The notes under the pieces are model-generated. The model saw only the letters and a program-made list of their open reading frames with translations. It made no database searches and was not told the DNA's origin. 64,000 nt of DNA from Stenotrophomonas maltophilia R551-3. Lineage in GTDB: Bacteria > Pseudomonadota > Gammaproteobacteria > Xanthomonadales > Xanthomonadaceae. Both the position numbers and the translations under genes were made by a program. This document shows, piece by piece, positions 33,927 to 44,450 of the stretch (its first letter is position 1; every line of letters starts with the position of its first letter). Location of the stretch: NCBI RefSeq assembly GCF_000020665.1, contig NC_011071.1, forward strand, positions 1,044,501 to 1,108,500, read 5' to 3'.

Positions 33927-34964
33927 ATGGATATCGCCGAGCTGTTGGCGTTTTCCGTAAAGAACAAAGCGTCCGACCTGCACCTGTCCGCAGGCCTGCC
34001 GCCGATGATCCGCGTGGACGGCGACGTGCGCCGGATCAACATCCCAGCCCTGGACCACAAACAGGTCCACGCGCTGGTGTACGACATCATGTCCGACAAG
34101 CAGCGCCGCGATTACGAGGAATTCCTCGAAGTGGACTTCTCCTTCGAGATCCCGTCGCTGGCGCGCTTCCGTGTCAATGCGTTCAACCAGAACCGCGGCG
34201 CCGGTGCGGTGTTCCGTACCATTCCGTCCGAGGTGCTCACCCTCGAGGACCTGGCCTGCCCGCCGCTGTTCCGCGAAGTGATCCAGCAGCCGCAGGGCCT
34301 GATCCTGGTCACCGGCCCGACCGGTTCGGGCAAGTCGACCACGCTGGCGGCGATGATCGACTACATCAACAAGAACGAGTACGGCCACATCCTCACCGTC
34401 GAGGATCCGATCGAATTCGTGCACACCTCGCAGAAGTGCCTGATCAACCAGCGCGAAGTGCACCGTGATACGCATGGCTTCAACGAAGCGCTGCGCTCGG
34501 CACTGCGTGAGGATCCGGACATCATCCTGGTCGGCGAACTGCGTGACCTGGAAACCATCCGCCTGGCGCTGACCGCGGCGGAAACCGGCCACCTTGTGTT
34601 CGGGACCCTGCACACCAGTTCGGCCGCCAAGACCATCGACCGCATCATTGACGTGTTCCCGGCCGGCGAAAAGCCGATGGTGCGCTCGATGCTGTCCGAG
34701 TCGCTGCGTGCAGTGATCTCGCAGGCGCTGCTGAAGAAGGTCGGCGGCGGTCGTACCGCTGCGTGGGAAATCATGGTCGGCACCCCGGCCATCCGCAACC
34801 TGATCCGGGAGGACAAGGTCGCGCAGATGTATTCGGCCATCCAGACCGGCCAGCAGTACGGCATGATGACCCTGGACCAGCACTTGCAGGACCTGGTCAA
34901 GCGCAGCCTGATCACCCGCAACCAGGCCCGCGAGTACGCCAAGGACAAGCGTCTGTTCGAGTAA
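33927..34964 (+). CDS. pilT: Type IV pilus retraction ATPase PilT
   Basis: A 345-residue hexameric ATPase for pilus retraction and twitching. A PAS-like N-terminal domain leads to the RecA-like core: Walker A GPTGSGKSTTLAAM, the Asp box EDPIEF, Walker B VGELRDLETIRLALT with the His box HTSS, and the PilT-specific AIRNLIRE. It ends MTLDQHLQDLVKRSLIT. pilU follows after 84 bp. Confidence 0.97.
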   Translation: MDIAELLAFSVKNKASDLHLSAGLPPMIRVDGDVRRINIPALDHKQVHALVYDIMSDKQRRDYEEFLEVDFSFEIPSLARFRVNAFNQNRGAGAVFRTIPSEVLTLEDLACPPLFREVIQQPQGLILVTGPTGSGKSTTLAAMIDYINKNEYGHILTVEDPIEFVHTSQKCLINQREVHRDTHGFNEALRSALREDPDIILVGELRDLETIRLALTAAETGHLVFGTLHTSSAAKTIDRIIDVFPAGEKPMVRSMLSESLRAVISQALLKKVGGGRTAAWEIMVGTPAIRNLIREDKVAQMYSAIQTGQQYGMMTLDQHLQDLVKRSLITRNQAREYAKDKRLFE

Positions 34965-35048
34965 GGCGAGGCAATGGCGGGGCAGCGCGCAGCAAGGCGC
35001 GGCCGTCCCCGCGATGTCCCCTCCACCGACCGATTCCTGGAGCCTTTC

Positions 35049-36191
35049 GTGAACACCACCGCCACCACCATCGATTTCACATCGTTCCTCAAGCTGATGG
35101 CGCACCAGCGCGCCTCGGACCTGTTCATCACTGCAGGCATGCCGCCGGCGATGAAGGTCAACGGCAAGATCTCGCCGATCACGCAGACACCACTGACCCC
35201 GCAGCAGAGCCGCGACCTGGTGCTGAACGTGATGACCCCGGCGCAGCGCGAAGAGTTCGAAAAGACCCACGAGTGCAACTTCGCCATCGGCCTGTCCGGT
35301 GTCGGCCGCTTCCGTGTCAGCTGCTTCTACCAGCGCAACCAGGTGGGCATGGTGCTGCGTCGTATCGAGACGCGCATTCCCACCGTGGAAGAGCTGAGCC
35401 TGCCGCCGATCATCAAGACGCTGGCGATGACCAAGCGCGGCATCATCCTGTTCGTCGGCGCCACCGGTACCGGTAAATCGACCTCGCTGGCAGCGATGAT
35501 CGGCTACCGCAACCAGAACTCGACCGGCCACATCATAACCATCGAAGACCCGATCGAATTCGTGCACAAGCATGAAGGCTGCATCATCACCCAGCGCGAA
35601 GTCGGCATCGATACCGACAGCTGGGAAGCCGCGCTGAAGAACACCCTGCGCCAGGCGCCCGATGTGATCATGATCGGCGAAGTGCGTACCCGCGAAGGCA
35701 TGGACCACGCCATCGCGTTCGCCGAAACCGGCCACCTGGTGCTGTGCACCCTGCATGCCAATAACGCCAACCAGGCGATGGATCGCATCGTCAACTTCTT
35801 CCCGGAAGATCGTCGCAACCAGTTGCTGATGGATCTGTCGCTGAACCTGAAGGGCGTGGTTGCGCAGCAGCTGGTGCCGTCGCCCGATGGCCGCTCGCGC
35901 AAGGTGGCGATGGAGATCCTGCTGGGCACGCCGCTGGTGCAGGACTACATCCGCGATGGCGAGATCCACAAGCTGAAGGAAGTGATGAAGGATTCGGTCC
36001 AGCTGGGCATGAAGACCTTCGACCAGAGCCTGTTCGAGCTGTACCAGGCCGGCGAGATCAGCTACGAGGACGCACTGCGCTACGCCGATTCGCAGAACGA
36101 AGTGCGCCTGCGCATCAAGCTCAGCCAGGGCGGCGACGCGCGCACCCTGTCGCAGGGGCTGGATGGCGTGGAGATCTCCGAGATCCGGTGA
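35049..36191 (+). CDS. pilU: Type IV pilus accessory retraction ATPase PilU
   Basis: A 380-residue PilT paralogue. GTG 35049 gives MNTTATTIDFTSFLKLM; an in-frame ATG at 34974 would add an Arg-rich, non-conserved leader. Walker A is GATGTGKSTSLAAM, the Walker B region IMIGEVRTREGMDHAI, and HANNANQAMDRIVNFFPED follows. PilU acts with PilT and needs it for retraction. The tail after residue 345 (RIKLSQGGDART) is longer than in PilT, as in other PilU. A perfect palindrome closes the operon. Confidence 0.96.
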   Translation: MNTTATTIDFTSFLKLMAHQRASDLFITAGMPPAMKVNGKISPITQTPLTPQQSRDLVLNVMTPAQREEFEKTHECNFAIGLSGVGRFRVSCFYQRNQVGMVLRRIETRIPTVEELSLPPIIKTLAMTKRGIILFVGATGTGKSTSLAAMIGYRNQNSTGHIITIEDPIEFVHKHEGCIITQREVGIDTDSWEAALKNTLRQAPDVIMIGEVRTREGMDHAIAFAETGHLVLCTLHANNANQAMDRIVNFFPEDRRNQLLMDLSLNLKGVVAQQLVPSPDGRSRKVAMEILLGTPLVQDYIRDGEIHKLKEVMKDSVQLGMKTFDQSLFELYQAGEISYEDALRYADSQNEVRLRIKLSQGGDARTLSQGLDGVEISEIR

Positions 36192-36201
36192 TCTGCGTGT
36201 T

Positions 36202-36231
36202 CCGTAGAGTCGAGCAAGCTCGACTCTACGG
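36202..36231. repeat. CGTAGAGTCGAG palindrome, probable terminator of pilT-pilU
   Basis: Arms of 13 bp (CCGTAGAGTCGAG and CTCGACTCTACGG) surround a CAAG loop. The unit is a REP-type element with GTAG ends and starts 10 bp after the pilU stop. It lacks a T run but forms a strong hairpin. Confidence 0.75.
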
Positions 36232-36268
36232 GCGGGCGGCTCCGCGCATTGATGAATTCCAGTCATGA

Positions 36269-37327
<1,059 letters not shown>

Positions 37328-37333
37328 TCACCA

Positions 37334-37379
37334 GGTGGGTTCGGACCGTTGGTGGTGGGTGCGGACCGTTGGTCCGCAC
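37334..37379. repeat. Two REP-like units, the first half-length
   Basis: GGTGGGTTCGGACCGTTGGT at 37334-37353 is a truncated copy; GGTGGGTGCGGACCGTTGGT followed by CCGCAC at 37354-37379 is complete. They resemble the GGTGGGTGCCGACC units around the RAYT gene and lie between two convergent genes. Confidence 0.75.
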
Positions 37380-37382
37380 TCC

Positions 37383-38282
37383 TCAACTCCCCATCGGCCC
37401 ACGCAGTGCATCAAGCACCGTCCGCATCGCCACGGTGACGTGGCGGCGCGACGGGTAATACGCGTAGTAGCCATCGAAGTGCGGGCACCAGTCGTCCAGC
37501 ACCGACTGCAGGCGGCCATCGTCCAGCATCGGCTGCACCTGGTCTTCCGGCAACCAGGCGAGGCCGCTGCCGGCCAATGCGGCAGCACGGGTCATGCCCA
37601 TGCTGTTGAAGATCCACTGGCCGCTCACGCGTACGCTCAGCTCGTTGCCGTCCTGGCCGAAATCCCACGGCATCAGCCCGCCATGCGTGGGCAGGCGCAG
37701 GGTGACGCAGTTGTGGTTGGCCAGGTCGTGCGGATGCCGCGGCACCACGTACTGGTGGAAGTAGCTGGGTGCACCGACCACGCGCATGCGCAGCGGCGGG
37801 CTGACCGGTACCGCGATCATGTCGCGCGCCAACCGTTCGCCGAGGCGGATGCCGATGTCGTAGCGCTCGGCGACGATATCGGCCAGGCCGTAGTCGGTGG
37901 TCAGTTCCACCTTCAGGTCCGGATACTGCTGCAGCAATGGTGCCAGCCGCGGCCAGGCGATGTACTCGGCGGCATGGCCGGTCGCATTGATGCGGATGGT
38001 GCCGGCCGGTCGCTCGCGGTACTCGGCCAGTGCGGCCAGTTCGTCCTCGATCTCGGCCAGGCGCGGGGCGAGGGTATCGAGCAGGCGGGCGCCAGCCTCG
38101 GTGGTGGACACGCTGCGGGTGGTGCGGGTCAGCAGGCGCACGCCGAGTCGCTCTTCCAGCCCGCGCATGGCATGGCTGAGTGCGGACTGTGAAACGCCCA
38201 GCTGGGCGGCGGCCCTGGTGAAGCTGCCTTCGCGGGCAACGTGGACGAAGGCCTGCAGGTCGTTGAGATTTTCACGGGGCAT
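37383..38282 (-). CDS. LysR-family transcriptional regulator
   Basis: A 299-residue protein. HTH: EGSFTRAAAQLGVSQSALSHAMRGLEERLG. Effector domain from TIRINATGHAAEYIAWPRL, with DIGIRLGERLARDM near the middle. The protein belongs to the subgroup often divergent from aldo/keto reductases or quinone oxidoreductases, but here it is convergent with the aldo/keto reductase gene and divergent from a small DUF4287 gene. Confidence 0.88.
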   Translation of the reverse strand: MPRENLNDLQAFVHVAREGSFTRAAAQLGVSQSALSHAMRGLEERLGVRLLTRTTRSVSTTEAGARLLDTLAPRLAEIEDELAALAEYRERPAGTIRINATGHAAEYIAWPRLAPLLQQYPDLKVELTTDYGLADIVAERYDIGIRLGERLARDMIAVPVSPPLRMRVVGAPSYFHQYVVPRHPHDLANHNCVTLRLPTHGGLMPWDFGQDGNELSVRVSGQWIFNSMGMTRAAALAGSGLAWLPEDQVQPMLDDGRLQSVLDDWCPHFDGYYAYYPSRRHVTVAMRTVLDALRGPMGS

Positions 38283-38375
38283 GACGGGATGATACGGCTC
38301 CCGGATTGAACGGATCTGTCGATTTCCGGCTCCCCGGTTCGTCGTACCGGTACATCCATCGCAAGGAGCTTCCGC

Positions 38376-38585
38376 ATGAGCACTGAAAAGCCCAAGGGCC
38401 CGGCCTCGTACTTTCCCTCCATCGAGAAGACCTACGGTCAGCCGGTGACGCACTGGTTCGGGCTGCTGGCGAAGCAGCCTGGGCTGAAACACATGGAACT
38501 GGTGAGCTTCCTTAAAAGCGAGCATGGGCTGGGCCATGGCCACGCCAACGCGCTGGTGGCGCACCATCTGGCCGGGAAGGGATGA
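38376..38585 (+). CDS. DUF4287 small protein
   Basis: A 69-residue protein, all one domain: SYFPSIEKTYGQPVTHWFGLL followed by a helix and LGHGHANALVAHHLAGKG. DUF4287 proteins are small, widespread and of unknown function, often regulated by LysR neighbours. A clean AAGGAGC ribosome site lies eight bases before the ATG. Confidence 0.88.
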   Translation: MSTEKPKGPASYFPSIEKTYGQPVTHWFGLLAKQPGLKHMELVSFLKSEHGLGHGHANALVAHHLAGKG

Positions 38586-38681
38586 GGCAGGCAACGCTGC
38601 GCTGAACGGTCGTGTGGGGTCAGGCCACACGGCATCCAGAGTCAGGCAGACTGGGCGCTCATCCCGAGGCAGGACGCCCAT

Positions 38682-39131
38682 ATGCAGGTCACGCTGGACG
38701 CGATCACCGTCGACAACTACGAAGCCGTGTGCGACCTCGACGTCAGTGAGGCGCAGCAGGATTTCGTCGCCGGCAACACCTGGTCGCTGGTGCAGGCCGC
38801 ATTCCATCCCGGCTACCAGACCCGTGCCATCCAGGCCGATGGCGAGCTGGTTGGATTCTTCATGTGGGTGCCGGAGACGCCGCAGCGCATCTCGATCTGG
38901 CGCTTCATGGTCGATCAGCGCTGGCAGGGGCGCGGCATCGGGCGGCGCGCGCTGGAACTGGCGCTGGCGCAGATCCGGGATACGCCCGGTCTGGCCGAGA
39001 TCGAGATCTGCTACAACCCGCACAATCCGGTGGCGGGCGCCTTCTATGGCAGCTTCGGTTTCGTCGAGACCGGCATGGACGACGATGGCGAGGACATGCT
39101 GGCCGTGCTGCCGGTGACACCTCCGAAATAA
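38682..39131 (+). CDS. GNAT acetyltransferase, spermine/spermidine-type subgroup
   Basis: A 149-residue protein. The CoA-binding motif A is FMVDQRWQGRGIGRRALELAL with the R/Q-x-x-G-x-G/A pattern, and the C-terminal FYGSFGFVETG follows. The N-terminal text (LDAITVDNYEAVCDLDVSEAQQDFVA) and FHPGYQTRAIQADGELVGFFM are typical of the BltD/SpeG-like diamine acetyltransferase group. The real substrate is not proved. Confidence 0.85.
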   Translation: MQVTLDAITVDNYEAVCDLDVSEAQQDFVAGNTWSLVQAAFHPGYQTRAIQADGELVGFFMWVPETPQRISIWRFMVDQRWQGRGIGRRALELALAQIRDTPGLAEIEICYNPHNPVAGAFYGSFGFVETGMDDDGEDMLAVLPVTPPK

Positions 39132-39224
39132 CCTGAATGGGCGAGCGCAGCTGAACGATTTCATCTGCAACTGTCATGCGGATCGTGTCTAATAGCGCTC
39201 CCCACCTGCTGTTCCCCCACCCGT

Positions 39225-39932
39225 ATGTCCCTTCCCGCCCATGGCTCCGCGCCGTGCGACGACGCTGACGGCCACCTGGTCACCGCTGGTCCGCTGACCC
39301 CACCGCCCGACAGCGCCGGCACCACCGCCGACGAAAAAGCGCTGCGCCACTCGATTGCCGAGGACGTGCAGGGCATGGTGCTTGCCACGATGGTGGCCTC
39401 GCTTGGCTTGGCCATCTTCGCCAAGGGTGGGCTGATGATCGGCGGCATGGCCGGCATGGCCTTCCTGCTGCACTACTCGATGGGCTGGAACTTCGGCTTG
39501 GTGTTCGTGCTGGTCAACCTGCCGTTCTACTGGGTGGCACTGCGGCGCATGGGCTGGGAATTCACCCTGAAGACCTTTGCTGCGGTCACCGCCTGTGGCG
39601 TGCTGACCGACCTGCTGCCGCGCTGGATCGATTTCTCGCACATCAACCCGCTGTATTCGGCGATTGTTGGTGGCGCGTTGTCCGGCCTGGGCATCCTGTT
39701 CTTCATCCGCCACCGCGCCAGTCTCGGCGGCATCGGCATTCTCGCCGTGTACCTGCAGCGCACCCGTGGCTGGAGCGCCGGCAAGGTGCAGATGTCCTAC
39801 GACGCCTGCCTGATGGTGGCCGCGTTCTTCGTGCTGTCACCGTCGAAGGTGTTGTACTCGGCCATCGGCGCGGTGGTGCTCAGCCTGGTGCTGATGTTCA
39901 ACCACCGCCCGGGCCGTTACATGGGCGTGTGA
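39225..39932 (+). CDS. YitT-family membrane protein
   Basis: A 235-residue protein with five or six helices after a 45-residue polar leader. Motifs GGLMIGGMAGMAFLLHYSMG and FNLGLVFVLVNLPFYWVAL-like text are YitT/DUF161 marks, as are ASLGGIGILAVYLQRTRG and SPSKVLYSAIGAVVLSLVL. Function unknown. It ends 10 bp before a SMAG pair. Confidence 0.85.
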   Translation: MSLPAHGSAPCDDADGHLVTAGPLTPPPDSAGTTADEKALRHSIAEDVQGMVLATMVASLGLAIFAKGGLMIGGMAGMAFLLHYSMGWNFGLVFVLVNLPFYWVALRRMGWEFTLKTFAAVTACGVLTDLLPRWIDFSHINPLYSAIVGGALSGLGILFFIRHRASLGGIGILAVYLQRTRGWSAGKVQMSYDACLMVAAFFVLSPSKVLYSAIGAVVLSLVLMFNHRPGRYMGV

Positions 39933-39942
39933 CGATTCGACG

Positions 39943-40009
39943 GTAGTGCCGGCCGCTGGCCGGCAACACCTGCAGCATTCCGAGGCTGCCGGCCAGCGGC
40001 CGGCACTAC
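39943..40009. repeat. Inverted pair of SMAG palindromes
   Basis: GTAG + TGCCGGCCGCTGGCCGGC at 39943-39964 and its reverse complement at 39988-40009 are separated by 23 bp. They lie between yitT and tag, which converge. The GTAG end of the second copy, read on the minus strand, forms the stop of tag. Confidence 0.85.
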
Positions 40010-40548
40010 CGGGAGGCCTGCAACCACGGCGGCGACAGCTTCAGCAGCCGCGCATGCACCGGGCAGTCCTCGGCGTGCGCACCGGGCAGGTAGCCCAGGC
40101 TCATCAGGAACTCGCCGGTGATCTCGCCGCCGGTGAAGCGGAACGTCTTCTTGAACAGCTTCACCCAGTCGGCCTTGCTGCGCGGATGGTGCGCGTCCAG
40201 CCACGCCGCGAAGCTGCCGTGGCTGGCCCGCAGCTGCTGGATCACCTGTGCGTTGTGGATCGCCGCCAGCACCTTCAGCCGGTTGCGGATGATGCCCGCG
40301 TCCGACAGCAGCCGTTCGATGTCCTGCTCGGCGTAGGCTGCAACCCGATCCACATCGAAGCCGTCATAGGCCGCGCGGAAGCCCTCGCGCTTCTTCAGGA
40401 TGGTCTCCCAGCTCAGCCCGGCCTGGTTGATCTCCAGCACCAGCCGCTCGAACAGCTCGCGCTCGTCACGCTGCGGGAAGCCGTATTCGTTGGCGTGGTA
40501 GTAGTCGTGCACCGGATGGCCCGGGGCGATGAGGCAGTAACCGCTCAT
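40006..40548 (-). CDS. tag: DNA-3-methyladenine glycosylase I
   Basis: A 180-residue base-excision enzyme that removes 3-methyladenine. HDYYHANEYGFPQRDERELFERLVLE contains the start of the HhH-GPD-like fold, and ETILKKREGFRAAYDGFDVD is the family signature. The zinc ligands are the N-terminal Cys and the late His/Cys set (GYLPGAHAEDCPVHAR). The TAG stop lies in the SMAG element, so the C terminus (LQASR) may have been set by insertion. Its start overlaps the DUF4153 stop by four bases. Confidence 0.94.
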   Translation of the reverse strand: MSGYCLIAPGHPVHDYYHANEYGFPQRDERELFERLVLEINQAGLSWETILKKREGFRAAYDGFDVDRVAAYAEQDIERLLSDAGIIRNRLKVLAAIHNAQVIQQLRASHGSFAAWLDAHHPRSKADWVKLFKKTFRFTGGEITGEFLMSLGYLPGAHAEDCPVHARLLKLSPPWLQASR

Positions 40549-42332
40549 GGAGAAGACTCGTTGGATTCGGGTTCGGGATCGATGGCCACCGCGGGGTGCC
40601 CGCCGATGGACAGCATCGGCCAGCGCGGTGGCACAAGCGTGAGTTTGCCGTCACGCAGGGCCTGGTTGATCGCCTCGGCCTGGCCGCTGGCGGCACCGAA
40701 CAGCGAACCGGCCCGATGCCAGCGCGTGTCCTTGCCGCGCGCGTACAGCACGCAGTCCGGCCCACGGATGTTGTACAGCTCGCACAGCAGCACCTCGGCG
40801 CTGCCGTCGCCATCCAGGTCACGATGCACGATCAGGCAGTCGCGCTCGCTCTGGGCGCAGGATTCGCCGTTGATCGCGCGGGTGGCCAGTGCCTGCCACC
40901 AATCGTCCGGTGGCGAGCTGGATCCCTTGGCCAGCTTCAGCGCGCGCTGCAGGGCGGCGATATCCTGCGGGCCCTTGTCCAGGCGGGTGCCGCCGTCCCA
41001 GCGTGAGGTGCGTGCCAGCGCATCGGCGATCACCTGTGGCGCGTTGGCATCGGCGGTGATGGCCGGATCGTCCTGCAGTTCGCGCAACGCCTGCACGCCA
41101 CGGTGGCCGAGGTCGAAGCGCAGCACGTTGACGTCGCTGCTGGTGATCGCCGGCGGGTCCGCACGCAGCCGCGCCAGCTGGCTGGACAGGGTCAGCCGCA
41201 CCGGGTCCAGCAGCGGCGAGTTGCCCAGCAATGCCAGTGCCAGCACCGCCCAGCACATCCAGCGGTTGACCGGCTCCAGCGTCTGCAGCCAGCGGCCCCG
41301 CCGGCGCACTACCGCCAACGCGTAGCCCAGCGCATAGCCGGCCACGGCCAGCGCGATCAGCACCGCCCAGAAGCGGTCCAGGGTCCAGCCGTACTGCACC
41401 ACGCGCAGGCCCAGTGCATACAGCGCCAGCACCGCATAGACCGGCAGCGCCAGCAGGCTGGCCTCGACCAGCCGGCGCAGCAGCAGGGGGTAGGGCGCGG
41501 TGTCGTCGCCCTGCTGGTAGACCGCATTGGTGAACGACACCAGCAGCAGCGACAGCACCAGCAGCAGGCTCGCGGCAGAACGGGTCTTCCACAGCGGTTC
41601 CAGCCCGGTCAGCGGCAGGCTCAGCACGAACAGCACGGCGATGAACGAGAGCAGCGGCAGCAGCCCGCGGCAGATCGCGAACAGCACCTGGCGGGTGATC
41701 TGGATCGCGCGGTGCTGGGTGCGCCCGATCAGCACACCAAACCCGGCCAGGCTGCCGGTGGCCAGCGCGATGAACGCGTCCTGCCGGAACAGATCGCGGA
41801 AGAAGGTCACGTCCAGCAGCTGGAACAGGGCCGCCCACAGCCACAGCAGCAGCCAGGTCAGCCCGGTGAACAGCGCCGCCAGGGCCAGGGTCAGGCCGTT
41901 CTGCCAGGCACGCTCGAACAGCTCCGGATAGCTGGCGCGCCAATGCCCATGCTGCAGCTGGAACTGCCACCAGGGCAGGGCCACGAACACTGCCACGGCC
42001 ATGCCCAGGGTCAGCGGGAACTGCAGTGCGCCCGATTCCAGTGCGGTTTCGCCGTTGAGGTTCCAGCCGATCCAGGCGGCCAGCGCCAGCACCACCGCCG
42101 AGCCGAGCATGGCCTGCAGCCACAGGCGGCGCTGGCCCAGATCGACCAGGCTCAGCGCCACCGCGCTGGGAATAGCCAGCACCCAGGCGTACCAGCAGTA
42201 GCGCCAGCCGATATCGCGGAACGGCCACGCATCAGACAGCTCCTGCGCGGCATACAGCATCAGGCCCTGCAGCAGCGCGATCAGGACGATGGCGCTGCGT
42301 GCGGGCAGGGTCAGGGGCGATGAAGACTGCAT
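40545..42332 (-). CDS. DUF4153 multi-pass membrane protein
   Basis: A 595-residue protein. About a dozen hydrophobic helices fill residues 12-400 (LIALLQGLMLYAA, LGMAVAVFVALPWWQF, LSFIAVLFVLSLPL and others). A soluble C-terminal domain follows with ALARTSRWDGGTRLD and DGDGSAEVLLCELYN. ATG 42332 is preferred because the longer frame adds only an Arg-rich leader. It is coupled by four bases to tag. Role unknown. Confidence 0.82.
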   Translation of the reverse strand: MQSSSPLTLPARSAIVLIALLQGLMLYAAQELSDAWPFRDIGWRYCWYAWVLAIPSAVALSLVDLGQRRLWLQAMLGSAVVLALAAWIGWNLNGETALESGALQFPLTLGMAVAVFVALPWWQFQLQHGHWRASYPELFERAWQNGLTLALAALFTGLTWLLLWLWAALFQLLDVTFFRDLFRQDAFIALATGSLAGFGVLIGRTQHRAIQITRQVLFAICRGLLPLLSFIAVLFVLSLPLTGLEPLWKTRSAASLLLVLSLLLVSFTNAVYQQGDDTAPYPLLLRRLVEASLLALPVYAVLALYALGLRVVQYGWTLDRFWAVLIALAVAGYALGYALAVVRRRGRWLQTLEPVNRWMCWAVLALALLGNSPLLDPVRLTLSSQLARLRADPPAITSSDVNVLRFDLGHRGVQALRELQDDPAITADANAPQVIADALARTSRWDGGTRLDKGPQDIAALQRALKLAKGSSSPPDDWWQALATRAINGESCAQSERDCLIVHRDLDGDGSAEVLLCELYNIRGPDCVLYARGKDTRWHRAGSLFGAASGQAEAINQALRDGKLTLVPPRWPMLSIGGHPAVAIDPEPESNESSP

Positions 42333-42423
42333 CGACGACCTTCCATGGCAAAGCACCATCCTAGCCGATCGCCGCGCGCGTCCATCGCGCGACCATCCCG
42401 CCCCCAGCAGGTAGAATGGGGGC

Positions 42424-42990
42424 ATGCCTGTAACGCCGACCTCCCTCGCCGATCACCTGCTCGTTGCGCTGCCGTCGCTGCTCGACGCGACCTTCGCCCG
42501 CAGCGTCGCGCTGATCTGCCAGCACGACGAGAACGGTGCGATGGGTGTGCTGGTCAACCAACCTTCCGAATACACGCTGGGCGAAGTGCTGGCACAGATG
42601 GACATCACCACCGGTGATGGCGACCTGCAGGCGCGCATGGTGCTCAATGGCGGCCCGGTGCATCCCGAACGCGGCTTCGTCATCCATGACGACGCGCGCG
42701 CATGGGATTCCAGCCTGATCGTGGGTGAAGGCCTGTACCTGACCACCTCGCGTGACATCCTCGAAGCGATGGCGCGCGGCGAAGGCCCGGCCAATGCCGT
42801 GGTCACGCTGGGCTGTGCGGGCTGGGGCGCAGGGCAGCTGGAAAGCGAGCTGTCCGAGAACAGCTGGCTGACCGTGCCAGCCGATGCCGAGCTGGTGTTC
42901 CAGCTGCCGCTGGAGCAGCGCTGGCAGGGCGCGGCCTCGCGCATCGGCGTGGACCTGTTCCGGCTGACCGATTACAGCGGCCATGTCTGA
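42424..42990 (+). CDS. yqgE: YqgE/AlgH family protein
   Basis: A 188-residue protein. [23 protein letters not shown] and [16 protein letters not shown] are the family core, with [17 protein letters not shown] near the end. Its biochemical activity is unknown. It overlaps ruvX by eight bases, the conserved yqgE-ruvX pair. Confidence 0.95.
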   Translation: MPVTPTSLADHLLVALPSLLDATFARSVALICQHDENGAMGVLVNQPSEYTLGEVLAQMDITTGDGDLQARMVLNGGPVHPERGFVIHDDARAWDSSLIVGEGLYLTTSRDILEAMARGEGPANAVVTLGCAGWGAGQLESELSENSWLTVPADAELVFQLPLEQRWQGAASRIGVDLFRLTDYSGHV

Positions 42991-43477
42991 GCCGACCGCG
43001 CCCGCACCGGTGTCTGCTGCCCCGGTCATCCGCCGTGACGGCACCGTTCTGGGTTTCGATGTCGGCTCGCGGCGTATCGGCGTGGCCATCGGCAGTGCCT
43101 TCGCTGCGCATGCGCGCGCGGTGGCCGTGGTCGACGTGCACGGCAACGGCCCGGACTGGACCGCGATCGAACGCCTGATCAAGGAATGGAAGCCCGATGG
43201 CCTGGTGGTCGGTGACCCGCTGACCCTGGACGGCCAGGACCAGCCCAACCGCAAGCGCGCGCAGGGCTTTGCCCGCCAGCTGCGGGAACGTTTCAAGCTG
43301 CCGGTGGTGATGATCGACGAGCGTTCCAGCTCGGTCGAGGCCGCCCGCCGCTTCGCTGTCGAGCGCGCCGAAGGGCGCAAGCGCCGCCGCGATGCGGCCG
43401 CCCTCGATGCCGTGGCCGCGGCGGTGATCATCGACCGCTGGCTGTCGTCCCCCGACGATGCCATCCCCATTCCCTGA
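42983..43477 (+). CDS. ruvX: RuvX/YqgF-type putative Holliday-junction resolvase / pre-16S rRNA nuclease
   Basis: A 164-residue RNase-H-fold protein. The acidic triad is visible as Asp in [13 protein letters not shown], Glu/Asp in [13 protein letters not shown], and Asp in [15 protein letters not shown]. In E. coli the family trims 16S rRNA. It is translationally coupled to yqgE and followed after 15 bp by pyrB. Confidence 0.95.
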   Translation: MSEPTAPAPVSAAPVIRRDGTVLGFDVGSRRIGVAIGSAFAAHARAVAVVDVHGNGPDWTAIERLIKEWKPDGLVVGDPLTLDGQDQPNRKRAQGFARQLRERFKLPVVMIDERSSSVEAARRFAVERAEGRKRRRDAAALDAVAAAVIIDRWLSSPDDAIPIP

Positions 43478-43492
43478 CTGCCCGACACCGCC

Positions 43493-44443
43493 ATGACCGC
43501 CCAGCAACTCGATGCCTCCGGCCGCCTGCGCCACCTGCTGACCCTCGAAGGCCTTCCGCGCGAGACCCTGCTGCAGCTGCTTGACCGCGCCGGCCAGATC
43601 CGCGATGCCGCGGTCGGTCGTGTCGGCAACAAGCGCCAGGTGCTGGCCGGCTCAGCGGTGTGCACGCTGTTCTTCGAACCGTCCACGCGCACCCGCAGCT
43701 CGTTCCAGCTGGCCGCGCAGCGCCTGGGCGCCGACGTGCTGAACTTCGATGCCTCGACCTCGTCCACGCGCAAGGGCGAAACCGCCTGCGACACGCTGCG
43801 CAACCTGGAAGCGATGGGCGTGCGCGGCTTCGTGGTGCGCCACCCCGATGATGGCGCCGTGGCCGCACTGGCCGAAGCGGCGGGCGAGGGCACCGCGCTG
43901 ATCAATGCCGGTGACGGTCGCAGCGCGCACCCGACCCAGGGCCTGCTCGACATGCTGACCCTGCGCCAGGCCAAGGGCCCTGATTTCTCGAAGATGAAGG
44001 TGGTGATCGTCGGCGACGTGAAGCATTCGCGCGTGGCCCGCACCGACCTGCATGCGCTGCGTACGCTGGGCGTGGGCGAGATCCGCGTGTGCGGCCCGCA
44101 GTCGCTGCTGCCCGACGACGAGACCCTGAAGGGCTGCGTGGTCGGTGATGATTTCGACGCGATGCTGGAAGGCGTCGACGCGCTGATGATGCTGCGCCTG
44201 CAGCGCGAGCGCATGGAGGAAGGCCTGGTGCCGTCGCTGGAGCAGTACCACGCGCAGTACGGCCTGACCAACGAACGCCTGGCCCGCGCCGGCAAGGATG
44301 CAGCCGTGCTGCATCCAGGCCCGATCAACCGCGGCGTGGAAGTGACCGACGAAGTGGCCGACGGCCCGCAGTCGTGGGTGCTGCGCCAGGTCGCCAACGG
44401 CGTCGCCGTGCGCATGGCCGTGCTGGAAACGCTGCTGGGCTGA
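43493..44443 (+). CDS. pyrB: Aspartate carbamoyltransferase catalytic subunit
   Basis: A 316-residue enzyme making carbamoyl-aspartate for pyrimidines. The carbamoyl-phosphate loop STRTRSSF lies near residues 64-71, with HPTQGLLDMLTL and HPGPINRGVE in the domain interface. It is of the shorter type found with no regulatory pyrI, none of which is visible. Read with yqgE and ruvX. Downstream are three REP copies. Confidence 0.97.
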   Translation: MTAQQLDASGRLRHLLTLEGLPRETLLQLLDRAGQIRDAAVGRVGNKRQVLAGSAVCTLFFEPSTRTRSSFQLAAQRLGADVLNFDASTSSTRKGETACDTLRNLEAMGVRGFVVRHPDDGAVAALAEAAGEGTALINAGDGRSAHPTQGLLDMLTLRQAKGPDFSKMKVVIVGDVKHSRVARTDLHALRTLGVGEIRVCGPQSLLPDDETLKGCVVGDDFDAMLEGVDALMMLRLQRERMEEGLVPSLEQYHAQYGLTNERLARAGKDAAVLHPGPINRGVEVTDEVADGPQSWVLRQVANGVAVRMAVLETLLG

Positions 44444-44450
44444 TCGCCCT

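Noticed and set aside
36202..36231. Palindrome after pilU as an operator for the aldo/keto reductase
   Set aside because: It belongs to the genus REP family with GTAG ends and lies against the pilU stop, so termination is simpler.
37328..39170. 595-residue minus frame extending the LysR gene upstream
   Set aside because: The upstream half is antisense to the DUF4287 and GNAT genes; the LysR protein starts normally at 38282.
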